Source: Gelatoporia subvermispora B | Taxonomy: Eukaryota > Basidiomycota > Agaricomycetes > Polyporales > Gelatoporiaceae | DNA length: 64,000 bases | Reading direction: 5' to 3' | NCBI GenBank assembly: GCA_000320605.2 | Contig: KB445793.1 | Coordinates: forward strand, 124,001 to 188,000 | Shown: in pieces, positions 1 to 11,850 of the stretch | Numbering within the stretch: the stretch's first letter is position 1 | Layout: every line of letters starts with the position of its first letter | Made by a program: the position numbers and the translations under genes | Notes under the pieces: model-generated | The model's database searches: none | Told to the model about the DNA's origin: nothing | The model's input: the letters and a program-made list of their open reading frames with translations, nothing else

Positions 1-13
1 AACTGCTCCGCGA

Positions 14-590
14 AGCCTGGGTGAACCACTCCTGTATACGGTATGATATAGCGCCTACCGGAATTATCCATTGATGATCGTATTTGCTTGGAAGGTATTG
101 CGAAATGTGATGTCGTGCTCTGCCCAGCGCTTGGGCATGTTGGAACCCTCAAATTAGGACGAATGGCAGTAGATGTTGTCAGCACGCTAGGAAGACTCTC
201 AAGGGCAATTCACTTCGATTAGAGATGTCGACAAGATTTTCCGGGGGAACGAGCCAATCAATGTTTTATCGGCACCAAACTGCGACGAGACCCCTTAGAC
301 GGCTCCATAAGCCCTGGGTAATTCACTCCTGTAGAAGGTATGTTATAGCGCCTAACGGGACTACATCGTGATAATCGATATTTGTTCAAGGTGTTGCGAA
401 ATAAGATGTTGCGCCCAGCTCAGCGCTCCGACATGTTGAAACTGAAACCTGCGCAAATGACAGTAGATGCTGTTCCCATGTCAGGGAAATTTTCAGCGGG
501 TATCCACTCAAACGCGGGATGCTCTGAAGATGCTTCCGGCGGGACAACTCAATCAACACCGTATCAGCACTACACTGCCATTACCAGTGG
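14..590. repeat. Diverged tandem duplication, ~297-bp unit
   Basis: The sequence from about 14 to 290 aligns with the sequence from about 310 to 590. Shared blocks in the same order include the 'TGGGTGAACCACTCCTGTA'-like start, 'ATAGCGCCTA', 'AAGGT(A/G)TTGCGAAAT', 'CCCAGCGC..', 'GACATGTTG..', 'GCAGTAGATGTTGT'-like, and the closing 'GGGACAA.CAATCAA...TATC.GCAC' segment. Identity is moderate with small indels. No long frame is shared, so this is likely an old non-coding tandem repeat. Confidence 0.75.
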
Positions 591-1084
591 CTTGGCCGCC
601 TTATGACAAGATATCTATTAGTTTTGCAACCTACTCTGTCTTCCAGGTGCATTGATACGTCTTGCGAGATACAAACGCCCATTGACTTCAGTGAACAATT
701 GACATGGGAATCCCGGAATATACGACATAGTACTTCGGCGAGCTCGTTCTATGGCTGCGCCTGCGGGGCCCTTTCCGGAAGCCAGCGGGGAAGCTAGCGG
801 ACACCACCTTATCCTGACCGGACTACCCGCCCCCTGAGGATCATTTCAAGATTGCACATAGCGGGAAAGGAATGATCATAGCTGCCATCTACCGTACGTC
901 GTCAGCGCTAGACATTACCGCATTAGCGCTCATTCATCATTTAGTTAAGGTGGCAGATTAGGAGACTTCGAAACCAGATACGACATAAGTAAGGAATCTC
1001 GACGATGTGAATATGGCATCAGGAAGTTATCACATTTGCTTTTATGCCGCTTTTCCTGCTTCGGACTATCAAAGGAGGAAAAGA

Positions 1085-1120
1085 GGGAAAATCCCAGTCC
1101 CCTGGGACTGGGATTTTCCC
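1085..1120. repeat. Perfect palindrome, 17-bp arms, 2-nt centre
   Basis: GGGAAAATCCCAGTCCC (1085-1101) is followed by CT and then by its exact reverse complement (1104-1120). Flanking AAAAG and CTTTT extend the stem past one A/A mismatch. No U-tract or neighbouring gene suggests a terminator. It could be the tip of a foldback or MITE relic. Confidence 0.9.
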
Positions 1121-1400
1121 ACTTTTGCAGCTTTCATGGCGCTTACAGACCTGACAAGATGTAAAAATGAGAAAAGCAAAAACAAGATTTTGCTGATGCC
1201 TGGGACCCGGACAATCACGGGTCATCTTGCTCATCTGCGGTGTGTAATCTGACTTCGCCAGCTGTCCGCTGTTCCGCCATGCATGTACGGGAGCATCCCA
1301 TTCAATCATTCACTTGTTGTTCTCGACCACACTCGTTCTCGATAGATTGTTACCATGTCTTTAGACTTGCCTTCCTTCCGTGATTCTCTATCACTGATTT

Positions 1401-1439
1401 AGGTGCGTGCGCTCCAGTGGCACTGGAGCGCACGCACCT
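1401..1439. repeat. Perfect palindrome, 19-bp arms, 1-nt centre
   Basis: AGGTGCGTGCGCTCCAGTG (1401-1419) is followed by one G and then by its exact reverse complement (1421-1439). It lies about 280 bp from the palindrome at 1085-1120 but shares no arm sequence with it. Confidence 0.9.
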
Positions 1440-2471
1440 CAATCGCACTAATGGTGGCACTCCTTACGCGGGACGAACGGCCTCTATCCCAGCGAATAAC
1501 TTGCTCATGAATTTCGTAGAGATTTGGATACACTTGGCGCTATATTATATTGATGGGCGAATCAGCACAGCGAGACATGTCATTAAGCTGCGGTGTTACT
1601 GGCACGCTCTCACGCTACGATATGGCATGATGACCTGAACGTCCTGAGTTTCTGTCGCTGTTATTTTGAAGGCGAGACGGAAAATGTGAGGGTGCATATT
1701 GGCGACATCGTAAAGCTCACCATGCATATCTATCTATCCAAATGGTCCACATTCCGATCATCCGGTGGAGGGTCTGGCAGTTCCACTCGCCTGGGGCGCT
1801 TCCTACCGGGGGAGACGTGCGAAAGGCGTGGCAGAAGACCTCACTGGACTCCCTGGCTCAGGTGTTGGGGCACGTCAGCCGTTCAATCTAGTTCCCGGTG
1901 CAGAGCTCATTGAGGCGCGTCTCTTACCGACTAGACTGGACCTACTTGTAGGTAAAGTATAACGTACTCTATAAAGTACGGGTCACGATAGATCACATTT
2001 TTTGTGCTGGACGGTGGTCAATTCAGAAAGTGGGCCTCTCAAGCAAACTACACATACGCACGGCATTTACAGTAGGCGCGAGACATCTGTTGTCGGCCAG
2101 CGTTATTAGGGTGGTATAAGGTGATGTCAATCATTACACTCCTTGTTCCATGCTAAAACCACTGATGAGCATTTCGTGGCACTGGAGATGGAGCCACCAT
2201 CTGGCAAACCTACTACAATGGAATCGCACAAACTTCAGCTCCGATGATCAAGCAAATTGAGTGGTCGCCTAGCCTGTCCGTGGCTTGAAGGATGGAAATA
2301 TGAACAGCTCCATTGGATATCCCGCATGCAATGCGATCTGATCGATATGAACAGGATTCGTCACAGTCGTAGCCTCCAGACAATAAAACATGCAGCACAC
2401 ACAGATGATCCTCAGGCTGCCCCAGACCGATTTCGAACAGTTCACTACACACTTAATCTATACTTTGTCAA

Positions 2472-4257
2472 ATGTCGGCATTCTATGGCGGAAGTGCCGA
2501 AGCCGTGGCATATGTTCAGGCTACGTAAGTGGATCCACGTCTGGAAGTCTGTAGCCGTGCTAACTAAGCAGTAGTTGGATCGGGAATTGCTGCACTATTT
2601 CAGCCGCTTGTGAGTACCGATATCAAGAAGACATAGAAAATGTTGACACATTCCCAAGGTCTCATACTCTACGATTATCTCGCTACATTCTCAGAGGAGC
2701 ACAAGCTGATGTGGGGCCGTGGCCTCAACTGCCCAACAATAATTTTTCATACGAACCGATGGGCGACTCTTTCGTGGGTAATTATACAATTGCTCCACAT
2801 AAATCCAGGAAGCCCGCGTTATGAAGCACCGCTTCTCTTGACACTATCGGTAAGTACATTGCTTCTTTTATCTCGAACACGGTCTCATTCGTGAAATCCA
2901 GAGGTACGTTGAGACTAATGTGGCGGAGTATGACTGCAAGATTCACCATATGCTTTAGCTGCGTTCCTTTGCAACGTTTTGGAGAAGGCATCCAGGTTCT
3001 GTGTCTGTGTATATGGGCAGGTTGTTGCTTGTAATTTCTTCGGTCATGATCAGATACTGAAAGACTTTTTGGCAGTATTCTCCGCTATTCGGGCTTATGC
3101 TCTCAGTGGCAGGAGGTGGCCACCGACGCTGCTTGTACTGGCGCTCGCCCTGGTCCCAGTTGGGACGAATGTGGTGGGTTAACTCAGGATTTTGCTCGGT
3201 CTGAGTGATATCTCACGTTCCATCCAGTATGGGTATTTCGTAGTATCGAAACAAATTATCGGTGCATTCCCGGGTATCGGGAGGTGGTGTATCGAGCATC
3301 AGGATATCGGTGAGGCTGCGGACACAAGGTGAGTTCCACAAAAACACCCTTATTTTTGCATCTTCATCTCTTCATCCAGGTGTAGGCGGGAGTGCAAGCT
3401 TTTTTCAGAGCGACGCAATCGCTTACGATATCAATCAGTCACACTTTTGTCTAGAATTTGTGCGATTGTGGCTGACCTGGTAGTCCTCGCCACTACTTGG
3501 ACGAAGACTTACGGCGATGTGCGAAGGGATAGACAACATGGCATTAAGATGCCACTCAGTACAATGCTACTTCGTGACGGTACGTCATTCCCACCACGAT
3601 GTCATATGCTTGCAGAGACCAACGTGCACGGTTGATAGGTACCGTCTACTTCATGTACGTCTTACACAAGGTCCACAGCGGCATTCTCCAGGTTGACACT
3701 GCTCTTGCCTAGGATTGTCCTTTCCATCAACATCATTCAAACGGCGGGCAATGCCACCAATGTAAGTGCGGTTTACACGCACGGCGATCATTTCACTGAT
3801 TACGGGCATAGATCTTCACAAATACGGTCGTATTCAACACTCCGTGAGCCCAGTCATTGAATTCATAGATCTAAGTTCTCATGTTTGGTGCAGGATCACA
3901 TCGATCATCATATCTCGATTCTTGCTCAACCTTCGTGGAGTCGCGTACAAGCAGCGTGGGGACGGTATTGACGACAGCTGCCCGCCCTTCGTAATGGAAC
4001 AGAATAACCATGAACATGAGCACGATAGGCCTGGGTCGGATAACCTTAGGTTTGCTTCCTTCATCGGCAACATGGGCGCAGAGCTATACTATGCGGGTGA
4101 AGACTACGATGACAAGGACCATCGTAACCCCTCCAACGTAGAAAGTGATCCTGAGGGTATTAACCTACAGGAGCACCGTGATATTCAAATCGGACCTCAA
4201 GAAGACTCGTCAAAAATCACGTTGCCCGACAGGGGAAAGACCTCGAGTACCGTGTAA
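2472..4257 (+). CDS. DUF6533-type multi-pass membrane protein
   Basis: Function is unknown; this is a basidiomycete-expanded integral membrane family. The proposed exons are 2472-2524, 2572-2609, 2659-2849, 2902-2903 (2 nt), 2959-3020, 3076-3173, 3228-3328, 3380-3579, 3639-3654, 3713-3761, 3812-3843 and 3894-4257, giving 1,206 nt (401 aa). Family hallmarks appear in order: LILYDYLATF near the N-terminus, a WAVFSAIRAYALSGRRW block, ICAIVADLVVLATTWTKTYG, PLSTMLLRDG and SIIISRFLLNLR. These are followed by a hydrophilic acidic tail. The start at 2472 gives a phase that joins exon 2 correctly. The weakest part is 2775-2958: without the 2-nt AG exon the frame breaks. All other joins are canonical, so I read the gene as intact. 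Confidence 0.8.
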
Positions 4258-4824
4258 TGAAAGATGTTGAGGCGGTCCACCTGTCTCTAACTTCTGAAAT
4301 AGTTGCCGACTGACGGTGCGGGGCTCAGAGCGGAGCGCTATATGGTTGTAGGCGGATATAATACAAGGGTAGTGGGAGGTATCACGGGTCAGGTGTAGTG
4401 CCCATGCGAGAGCAAGATCGAGTGTAGAACGTAAAGCATAGACGTGCCATTCCTGTGACCGAGAATGTTGAATATCGAGAGCTATTCGTTGCTCATATAT
4501 CGACATTGAGTAATCATCATGTACACCTAGTGTATCAGGATGACCAAGAATTGTGCATGGACCCATCATACGCCGAGGCTGTTGAATCAGGCGAGACATC
4601 GCCCAGTATAAATAGAGGGAGATGTTTTGAAACTTGGAAGGTTAACTGGCGGCGTTCGCAAATACATGTCCATACGATGATGATGTGCACGCATTACTAT
4701 GAGAGGGACCATTTGACTACGCAGCGAATCTGAAGATTTTGGGTGGCTCAGGGAGACCGCCATCTTCGTCAATCGTCTTCCTTTTTGCCTTCTGCCCTAT
4801 ATCCACCAGAAGACACATATGATA
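4258..4824. other. Intergenic, nothing recognised
   Basis: This stretch lies between the DUF6533 gene and the convergent oxygenase pseudogene. A TATAAATA sequence occurs at about 4607-4614 on the + strand, but no gene follows it in that direction. Open frames here are short and unconvincing. Confidence 0.5.
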
Positions 4825-6226
4825 TTACGCACAGCAGAGCACTGACACGTTCCCATACGTCACATAGTCCTCCTGCACGTAATTGACCTTCGGGGTCTCC
4901 GAGACCCAGTGAACCTCGAGGTTGGCCTTACCGGAAAGCTGCAGTCATCGTCGCAATCCTCCTCTTCATCACGATCCCCGTCCTTGTCTTCGCAGGCATA
5001 CTCGTCTTGAGGCGTGAGCCGGTTCAGAAGAGGACCACTGTGTTCCTGCAGATGCTCGTAAAGCGGATCTATAATGCCTTCTGGCTCGCCCAGGGGGATA
5101 ATCTCGGTGGAGAGGACGTCGGCGGGCTCATTGTAAAATGGAACGTCTTCATCCCGATAAACGACCGCGCAGATTGTCTTGAGGCCGAGATCGTCGCATA
5201 CCTTCTTGATCACCACATCTGTGCCCTTGAGGTATGCCAGCACCTTCTGCAGCTCCGCCTTGCCGTCCTTGCCCTCAGGAGTGGGCGTGTCAGCGGGATA
5301 CTTGTGTTGCAGGCCGAAGCCGAGGTATCCGCCCTCGGAAAGGACCTCTGGGTCGTCCAGGAGAGCACGGAACGCGCTCTTCAAATTGATCTCAGTGTCC
5401 AGATCGGATAGAACGGGATGCGTAGACTATTTCGACGGAAGATCGGAGTCAGCGAAGTAGAGATTGTAAGTCAGGGTGACGCGATAGCCGGAGGTGACGG
5501 GAAGTATCTCGTGCTCGACGTCGCTGTAGAACGCGACGTAGGCGATAGACGGTTGAGGTGCTTCTGAAAGGAGATTCGCCGAATCAAAGGTCCACTGTTT
5601 CTTCCCGTGGCGGAGAAGCAGTGTACCACCCTCGTGCTGTGTCGGGAAAACCACAACAAGAGAACCGAACATATTCTTCCTATGTGGGGTGTCGACGTGA
5701 GACTTGAAGGGGCCAACTGGACCTGTGGACGTCAGACGTCAGTGAGGTCGTCAGAAGCTGTAAGAAGAAAATCTCCCATAGACATCCAACGTATATAACT
5801 CGGAGCGGACGGCCTTCTGCCTATTGCCCACTCTTGCCTCGGTTAGATGCGCAGACACTGAGTGGACCGGCTCCAGCCGATCTGCGTCGAATTGCATTGC
5901 GAAGTCCCCTATATCCATTATGCCAGCTTTTCGATAGTTCGTGTCCAGAACGTCGTCCTTATTCAGGCCGAAGGTAGCGGGATCGCAAGCCTGAGCCAAG
6001 TTTCTTTAAATCGTTCAACGTGGCGTTTGAGAGGTCAATACGCCTACAGGTAGCACTGCATCAGTTCTCACTCAGCAATATCGATGACTCCACACGCACT
6101 TGGCATCGCCGCCTTTACCGTAGGGGAGCGTGAACTGTTCGGCAGACAGGGGGATGGCTCCCGAGCAGAATGGCGGTTTGCCCCCGTCATCTATCGATCG
6201 GCGTAGTTTCTCCAGCTGTCTTCGGT
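4825..6226 (-). pseudogene. 2OG-Fe(II) oxygenase-like pseudogene, copy 1
   Basis: This belongs to the basidiomycete family related to prolyl-4-hydroxylase-type 2-oxoglutarate/Fe(II) dioxygenases. Recognisable blocks on the minus strand are PPFCSGAIPLSAEQF, ACDPATFGLNKDDVLDTNYR, HVDTP (His and Asp iron ligands), MFGSLVVVFPTQHEGG, DVEHEILPVTSGYRVTLTYN (distal His and 2OG-binding Arg) and SEGGYLGFGLQHKYPAD. Lesions are: no in-frame ATG before the first exon; one extra base at about 5999 (…KKL then frameshift); the intron donor after the SELYTLDVYG exon reads GG instead of GT (5775-5776); an in-frame TAG at 5427-5429; and a further one-base shift near 4938, after which a GKANLEVHWVSETPK-like tail runs to a premature end. 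Iron-binding residues survive, but no full protein can be made. Copies 2 and 3 lie at 17448-19851. Confidence 0.85.
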
Positions 6227-7658
6227 ATGTGTGTAGTTTTTGTGCTCTTCGTGCTCTTGTGCCGCTGCGGCAAGCAAAAATGATTCAAGAGATTTGTTGA
6301 CCGTGTTGGAGAAACTGCCGATGGCAAGGGAAGTTGCCTCTGTGCAATCGGACGCAATAGCTGGAGAATAGACATCCTGATGTCATGCCATATCGTCAGA
6401 TATATGATCGAAGATATAGCTGCGGGTTACATACACGACGAATCTGCAAACCTGCGCAAAGCTCTGACCCCGAGATATCAATCACGCTGATGTCACCTTT
6501 GGGCGCTGGCGCGCCGTGCCAATTCAAAGTCGGGAGAAGGTCTGGAGGACGTTGCATGTCTGGGTTCGCACCAAGCTCAAATATACCTGTCATAGGCGCT
6601 GCGGACATGCCTCTGTCACATCGCGTAGTGGTTGAACAAGAGTCGGAATTAGCGGGTCGCTTAGCTGGAGTTTAATACAGATATCAGCGCCTAAAGCATG
6701 TGAATGCGCACTCCGCATTTGCATCATTCTCTTGTATGTTATGTTTTGTTTCAGTATCGGTCTGTCCAGAAGCAAGTCAATCACGAGAAACTTTGCCTTT
6801 ACTATGATCCGAATATGAAGCATATGCTTGAGACAATTACTGAATCGACAGTCCCTGCAAGACAGCATGCCTTCCGAAACTCCACTCCGAATAGCACATC
6901 ACGGTTGCTTCATAAAGAACCAGAGCAGCATACCTCTAGCAATTGAACATTGACGAGGCTGTACTTCCCGCCCTTACTTCGAATCGTCTCGAGCACGCCG
7001 ATGCGTTCTGAGAATTCAGGCGAGTGCGATCTCGAGGTTCCGAGAGATACATGCGGGCGGTTTGGTTACCGGCGGCCCTAGGCGTCCCTGGAGCAAAAGA
7101 CATCAGAGAAGAACATCGCCACCGCCATGAAGCCATAAGATATAAGAGTAAAGGCCAGAGCAAAGGAAAGTTAGATGTAGGCCACATCACCGAGATCATG
7201 GACAACCTTTGAGGCCAACTCAGGCCCAGGAGCGGCAGCCCGCGCAAGCTTGGCGTGAGGCAGTGCTAAGTCCTCCTCTACTAGGTCCACCTTCTCCACT
7301 TTCATCTTTGCAGGCGTTTCGCCATCAGAATCTTCTTCTGTATTTTAACGAGCTCCAGTTAAGTTTTGACGACCAAAGCACGTTCGGAGATATACGACGT
7401 CTTGATCAGGGTTGCCAACACGCCCGACCCACGCACTAGCACCGCGACCAACTTGTTCCGCCATCCTCGTCTTGCACAGCGTTAGCAATCCCCAGCATTG
7501 CTTGACGTCGACCGACTCAGGTACACGGAGAGCGATACCCGCCAAGGCTGCGGGTTGTTTAATCTGCCAGGCATCACAGCCCCGTCGGGAATCGTCACTC
7601 CGCAGGCGTGCGCAGGTACATATTCGTAGGGAGAGAGCTGAGGTAACCACTTTTGACG
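6227..7658. other. Intergenic, nothing firm
   Basis: About 1.4 kb lies between the oxygenase pseudogene and the chitin synthase. Several frames of 60-100 codons exist on both strands, but none shows a known family, consistent splice sites or a credible start. It must hold the chitin synthase promoter; I see no clear TATA box. Confidence 0.5.
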
Positions 7659-10600
7659 ATGTCGCACTACCCAGAGGTGAGTACGCCAATAAACTTCTCG
7701 TGCCGTTGACTGGAGCTTGTATGTAGGCGGATGAGGCCCAACGAGGGCACTATAATGACGGCTATGGGCCATATTCTTGGGACGCGCAGCCAGCCCCAAA
7801 TCCATACGACCCGCAACCGACGCCAAATACTTATGAGCACGAACACCAAGCTTTTCATCCAATTCAGCTTCCTGGTCACCAAGACCCATTCCAGAACCCG
7901 CAACAACCGCCTACACATCCAAGTCTCTATGACCCCTATGCAGGACCCCCGGTGCACCCGGTATCTCCTCCACTACACATAGGCTCCCCTCCTCTCCATC
8001 CTGGCTCGCCACCTTATCAAGAGCCTTACCACCCTGGGTCCCCGCCTCTCCCCCAGCCCTCTGTCTACCTCAACCCGACATACGGCGGCGGTCCAGCGCC
8101 CTCGCTATCTCCCGCTAGCTCGTACAATGCCGTGCCGAGTACCGATTTGGACGATCAAGAGCCTATCGACTCGGGCGATATCCCGCTTTTGAGGCGCGAC
8201 GGGGCCCTCGGGCCCTCGCCAATGCCCATACCGGGGGACTATGACATGGCAACACCGGATGACAAGTCGGAGAGCAACATCCGGTATGGGCGCATCCCGC
8301 AGCGAGTGCCGCGTCGGTATAAGACGATTAAGAAAGTCGAGTAAGTGTATTCAGTCACTCCATATATGCGCCCCACATGCTAAGGATCGGGGCAGGCTCT
8401 TTCACGGGAACTTCGTGCTGGACTCGGCGGTGCCGACAAAGTTGCTTGACATGTGCGCGAACAGGAACGTCCGTGAGTTCACGCACATGCGCTACTCGGC
8501 GGCGACGTGCGACCCGAACGACTTCAAGGACTCGGGCTTCACGTTGCGTCAGGTGCACTACGATCCGCCGCGGCGCACGGAGCTGTTCATCGTGATGACG
8601 ATGTATAACGAGGACGAGGAGTTGTTCTGTCGGACGATGCACGGTGTGATGAAGAACATCGCGCACCTGTGCAAGCGCGACCGCAGTAAGACATGGGGAA
8701 AGGAGGGGTGGAAGAAGGTCGTGGTATGCATCGTGTCGGATGGCCGGAAGAAGATCAACTCGCGGACGTTGAGCGTTATTGCGGCTATGGGGGCGTATCA
8801 GGAGGGTGTGGCGAAGGTGGGTGGCGGCTGTATGCGCTGTACGGCATACTGACAATCACGTTAGAGCGTTGTCAACGACAAGCCCGTGACTGCGCATATC
8901 TATGAATACACAGCTCAGAGTATGTGCTCCACCTACTCCGGAATTCAGCCCCGCTTATATCCACCTAGTCTCCGTATCCCCATCCATGAAGATCGAGGGC
9001 TCAGACCGCGGCATCGTACCGGTGCAGCTTATCTTCTGTCTCAAGGAGAATAATCAGAAAAAGATCAATTCGCACCGTTGGTTCTTCAACGCCTTCGGGC
9101 CTATCTTGCAGCCCAATGTATGCGTGCTGCTGGATGTGGGCACAATGCCCGGTCCGACGTCCATCTACCATCTCTGGAAGGCGTTTGATATCAACTCGAA
9201 TGTCGGCGGCGCGTGTGGAGAGATTGTCGCTCTGAAGGGCAAGTATGGGCTCAACCTCATCAACCCTCTCGGTATGTCCTTTCAGTACACCAGAAGTCAT
9301 CCACGTTTATCACTCATGTGTCCCCAGTCGCTGCGCAGAACTTCGAATACAAGATGTCCAACATCTTGGATAAGCCTCTGTACGTAACGAACTGTCATTG
9401 GTTACTCAAAGGGAGCTAATCTGGTGTCTCCACAGCGAATCCATCTTCGGCTACATTAGTGTTCTGCCCGGTGCATTCAGTGCCTACCGCTATATCGCGC
9501 TGCAGAACGACGTTACGGGCCAAGGTCCGTTGCAGAAGTACTTCTTGGGCGAGCAGATGGTAGGTCACATGGCGCTGTCACAATGACACCGAGCTGAGTC
9601 CAGGTATAGCACGGCGCCGGTGCCGACATCTTCACCGCGAACATGTATCTCGCCGAGGATCGTGTAAGTGATGCCTTATCTTCTCCCGGACGCATCTCAC
9701 CGTCCCAATCTCGTGCCGCCATCTTAGATCCTGTGCTGGGAGCTCGTCTCGAAGCGCGGCGGCGCGTGGATATTGCATTACGTGAAGTCTGCGTACGCCG
9801 TTACAGATGTGCCCGATCAGGTATGCCGGCCTCTGCTCCGCGGTGCAATGCAATCTGAGTGAAATTGTACCACGTCCGTCAGGTCCCGGAGCTGGTCTCG
9901 CAGCGCCGTCGGTGGCTGAACGGCTCGTTCTTTGCGGCGATCCACAGTACGGTCAAGTTCCACTACATCTACCGCTCCTCGCATTCCTTCTTGCGCAAGT
10001 TCTGGATCCATGTTGAGATGGTGTATCAGACCTTCAACCTTATCTTCTCATGGTTTGCCCTGGTGAGCTTATTCAATTTGCTGAATGCGGCATGGCATAG
10101 ATCTCATCGAACACGTGTGTGCGATTCTTCTTCTGTCAGGGAAACTACTTTATCTCTTTCAAAATCTTGAGTGAGGCGTTGGAAGACCCGTCGTTCCATC
10201 TCGGCAATGCTATCCATATTGTCAACATCATCTTGGAATACATCTATATGGGCCTTCTTATCATGTGCTTCCTTCTGGCTCTCGGCAACAGACCACAAGG
10301 CTCGAAGTGGTTCTACACAGTCGCGTTCCTAGGGTTTGCCGTCATCACGGTATACATGACGGTAAGTCATCTTCGCGAGATTCAGCGGCTCTGCCTAAAG
10401 CTCCGATATCTACAGATCGCGGCGTTCTTCTTAGCTTTCAAGGGCATCGACAACATTGTGCATTCGAGTGGTCCGTTAACAGCTTCTGATTTGTTTACCA
10501 ATGCCATCTTCCGGAACATCGTAATCTCTCTGCTGGCAACACTCGGACTGTACATCCTAGCATCCCTGATTCACGTAAGTTGTTTCAATTGTGTACAGCA

Positions 10601-11542
10601 CCGATACTCAAGTCCCGCAGTTTGAGCCGTGGCATATGATCACGTCGTTCTTACAGTACCTCCTCATGGCACCGTCGTACATCAACGTGCTCAATGTCTA
10701 CGCGGTACGTCATCTGTTCGCTTCCTTACTTACTGTAGCTTATCTTCTTCCCTAGTTCGCGAATGTTCAGTGAGTTGAAGCGATGACCTGACTTCTACGA
10801 TTGGACCCTTATTGAAACGTTCCTAGTGATGTGTCCTGGGGTACGAAAGGAGATAACAAGATTTCCACCGACTTGGGTGTAGTTGCAGCCGGTAAAGGAA
10901 AGAATGAGGTCGAAGTGTCAGTGCCGACAGCGGAGACCGACATCAATGCCGCGTACGAAGATGCCCTGCACGTACTATCGACAAAGCCACCCAAGGTTGA
11001 GTCCAAGCCAGACGCGGCGACGCAGCAAGAGGACTACTACAGAAGCTTCAGGACAAAGTGAGTCTAGCCACGCCTTCTGCTTCGCGAACCTAATCTGACC
11101 ATTCTGCTTCCTTTAGCGTAAGTGGCTGACATCATAGTGTTGCTCTTACACGCGGTAACGACTGTATTCGCTTCTAGGTCCTGCTGGCGTGGACCTTGTC
11201 AAATGTAAGCTCTCGCAGTAGTCATATTTCCTGAGTCAATTTGACCCTGGCTTCTCCAGGCGCTTCTTGCTGCCATCATAGTGTACGTCGTGTCGCCCAG
11301 GCCCCCTACGCTGAAGATTGACTTCCTTTTGTTAGAACCGCCACGGACAAGGCATCTGATAGCAGTGCCGAAAAGTCCGTCAATGGGTACATGGCGTTCC
11401 TCTTGTTTTCAGTGGCGGGTCTAGCCTGTGAGTTCATTTGCAATCTCCAATGATCCCCGATCTAAAAGCGCTACGCCCCGCAGTGATTCGTTTCATAGGT
11501 TCAACGACGTACATGCTTGTACGTCTATTCGCTGGCGAATAA
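7659..11542 (+). CDS. Chitin synthase (division 1, CHS1/CHS2-like)
   Basis: This is a plasma-membrane glycosyltransferase that polymerises N-acetylglucosamine from UDP-GlcNAc into chitin for the cell wall. Twenty exons: 7659-7676, 7727-8340, 8396-8816, 8865-8919, 8969-9271, 9328-9379, 9436-9559, 9610-9663, 9728-9820, 9883-10062, 10140-10361, 10416-10574, 10621-10704, 10756-10769, 10827-11057, 11117 (1 nt), 11178-11204, 11260-11282, 11336-11427 and 11484-11542. They sum to 2,826 nt, exactly 942 codons (941 aa), normal for the family. A Pro/Tyr/Gly-rich N-terminus (about 1-170) precedes the catalytic domain. Signature motifs are [15 protein letters not shown] (about 390-405), AEDR (about 544-547) and QRRRW (about 585-589). 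Several membrane segments follow. The final exons encode [12 protein letters not shown] and [10 protein letters not shown]. The single-base exon C at 11117 is needed to keep this conserved C-terminus in frame. Confidence 0.95.
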
Positions 11543-11850
11543 ACACAGCAAGCCCACGTTCCGGATGTGAAACTTGAGGAATGGTTATCTATTATTACGA
11601 TCTTTCACGCTCAACATGACGATGCTTTGCTATCGATACCCAATGTGCGACTATTGACAAGTATGTTGTTGGTACAATACGATATTGCTGAATGACCTCC
11701 GGTGACCCATGACGCGACCGATAAGAAGAGAAATAAAGATGAGATGCGGGTATGTCGGGGAAGATGATACACGATATGAGATAGGTGAGAGTCTTCTATT
11801 GGTGTAGCATTACGCGGTAGGCTTTGGCTAATCTTGCGTTTAGGCCGGTC
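11543..11850. other. Intergenic between convergent genes
   Basis: This is A/T-rich 3' flank of the chitin synthase, convergent with the small gene at 11851-12215. No feature is seen. Confidence 0.5.

Larger units (their letters stand above)
1..2471. other. Gene-free left end with repeats and palindromes
   Basis: I see no convincing gene in this stretch. Open frames are short and match no family I know. It does hold a diverged tandem duplication (about 14-590) and two perfect inverted repeats (1085-1120 and 1401-1439), annotated separately. This looks like decayed repeat DNA, perhaps relics of mobile elements. Confidence 0.6.
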
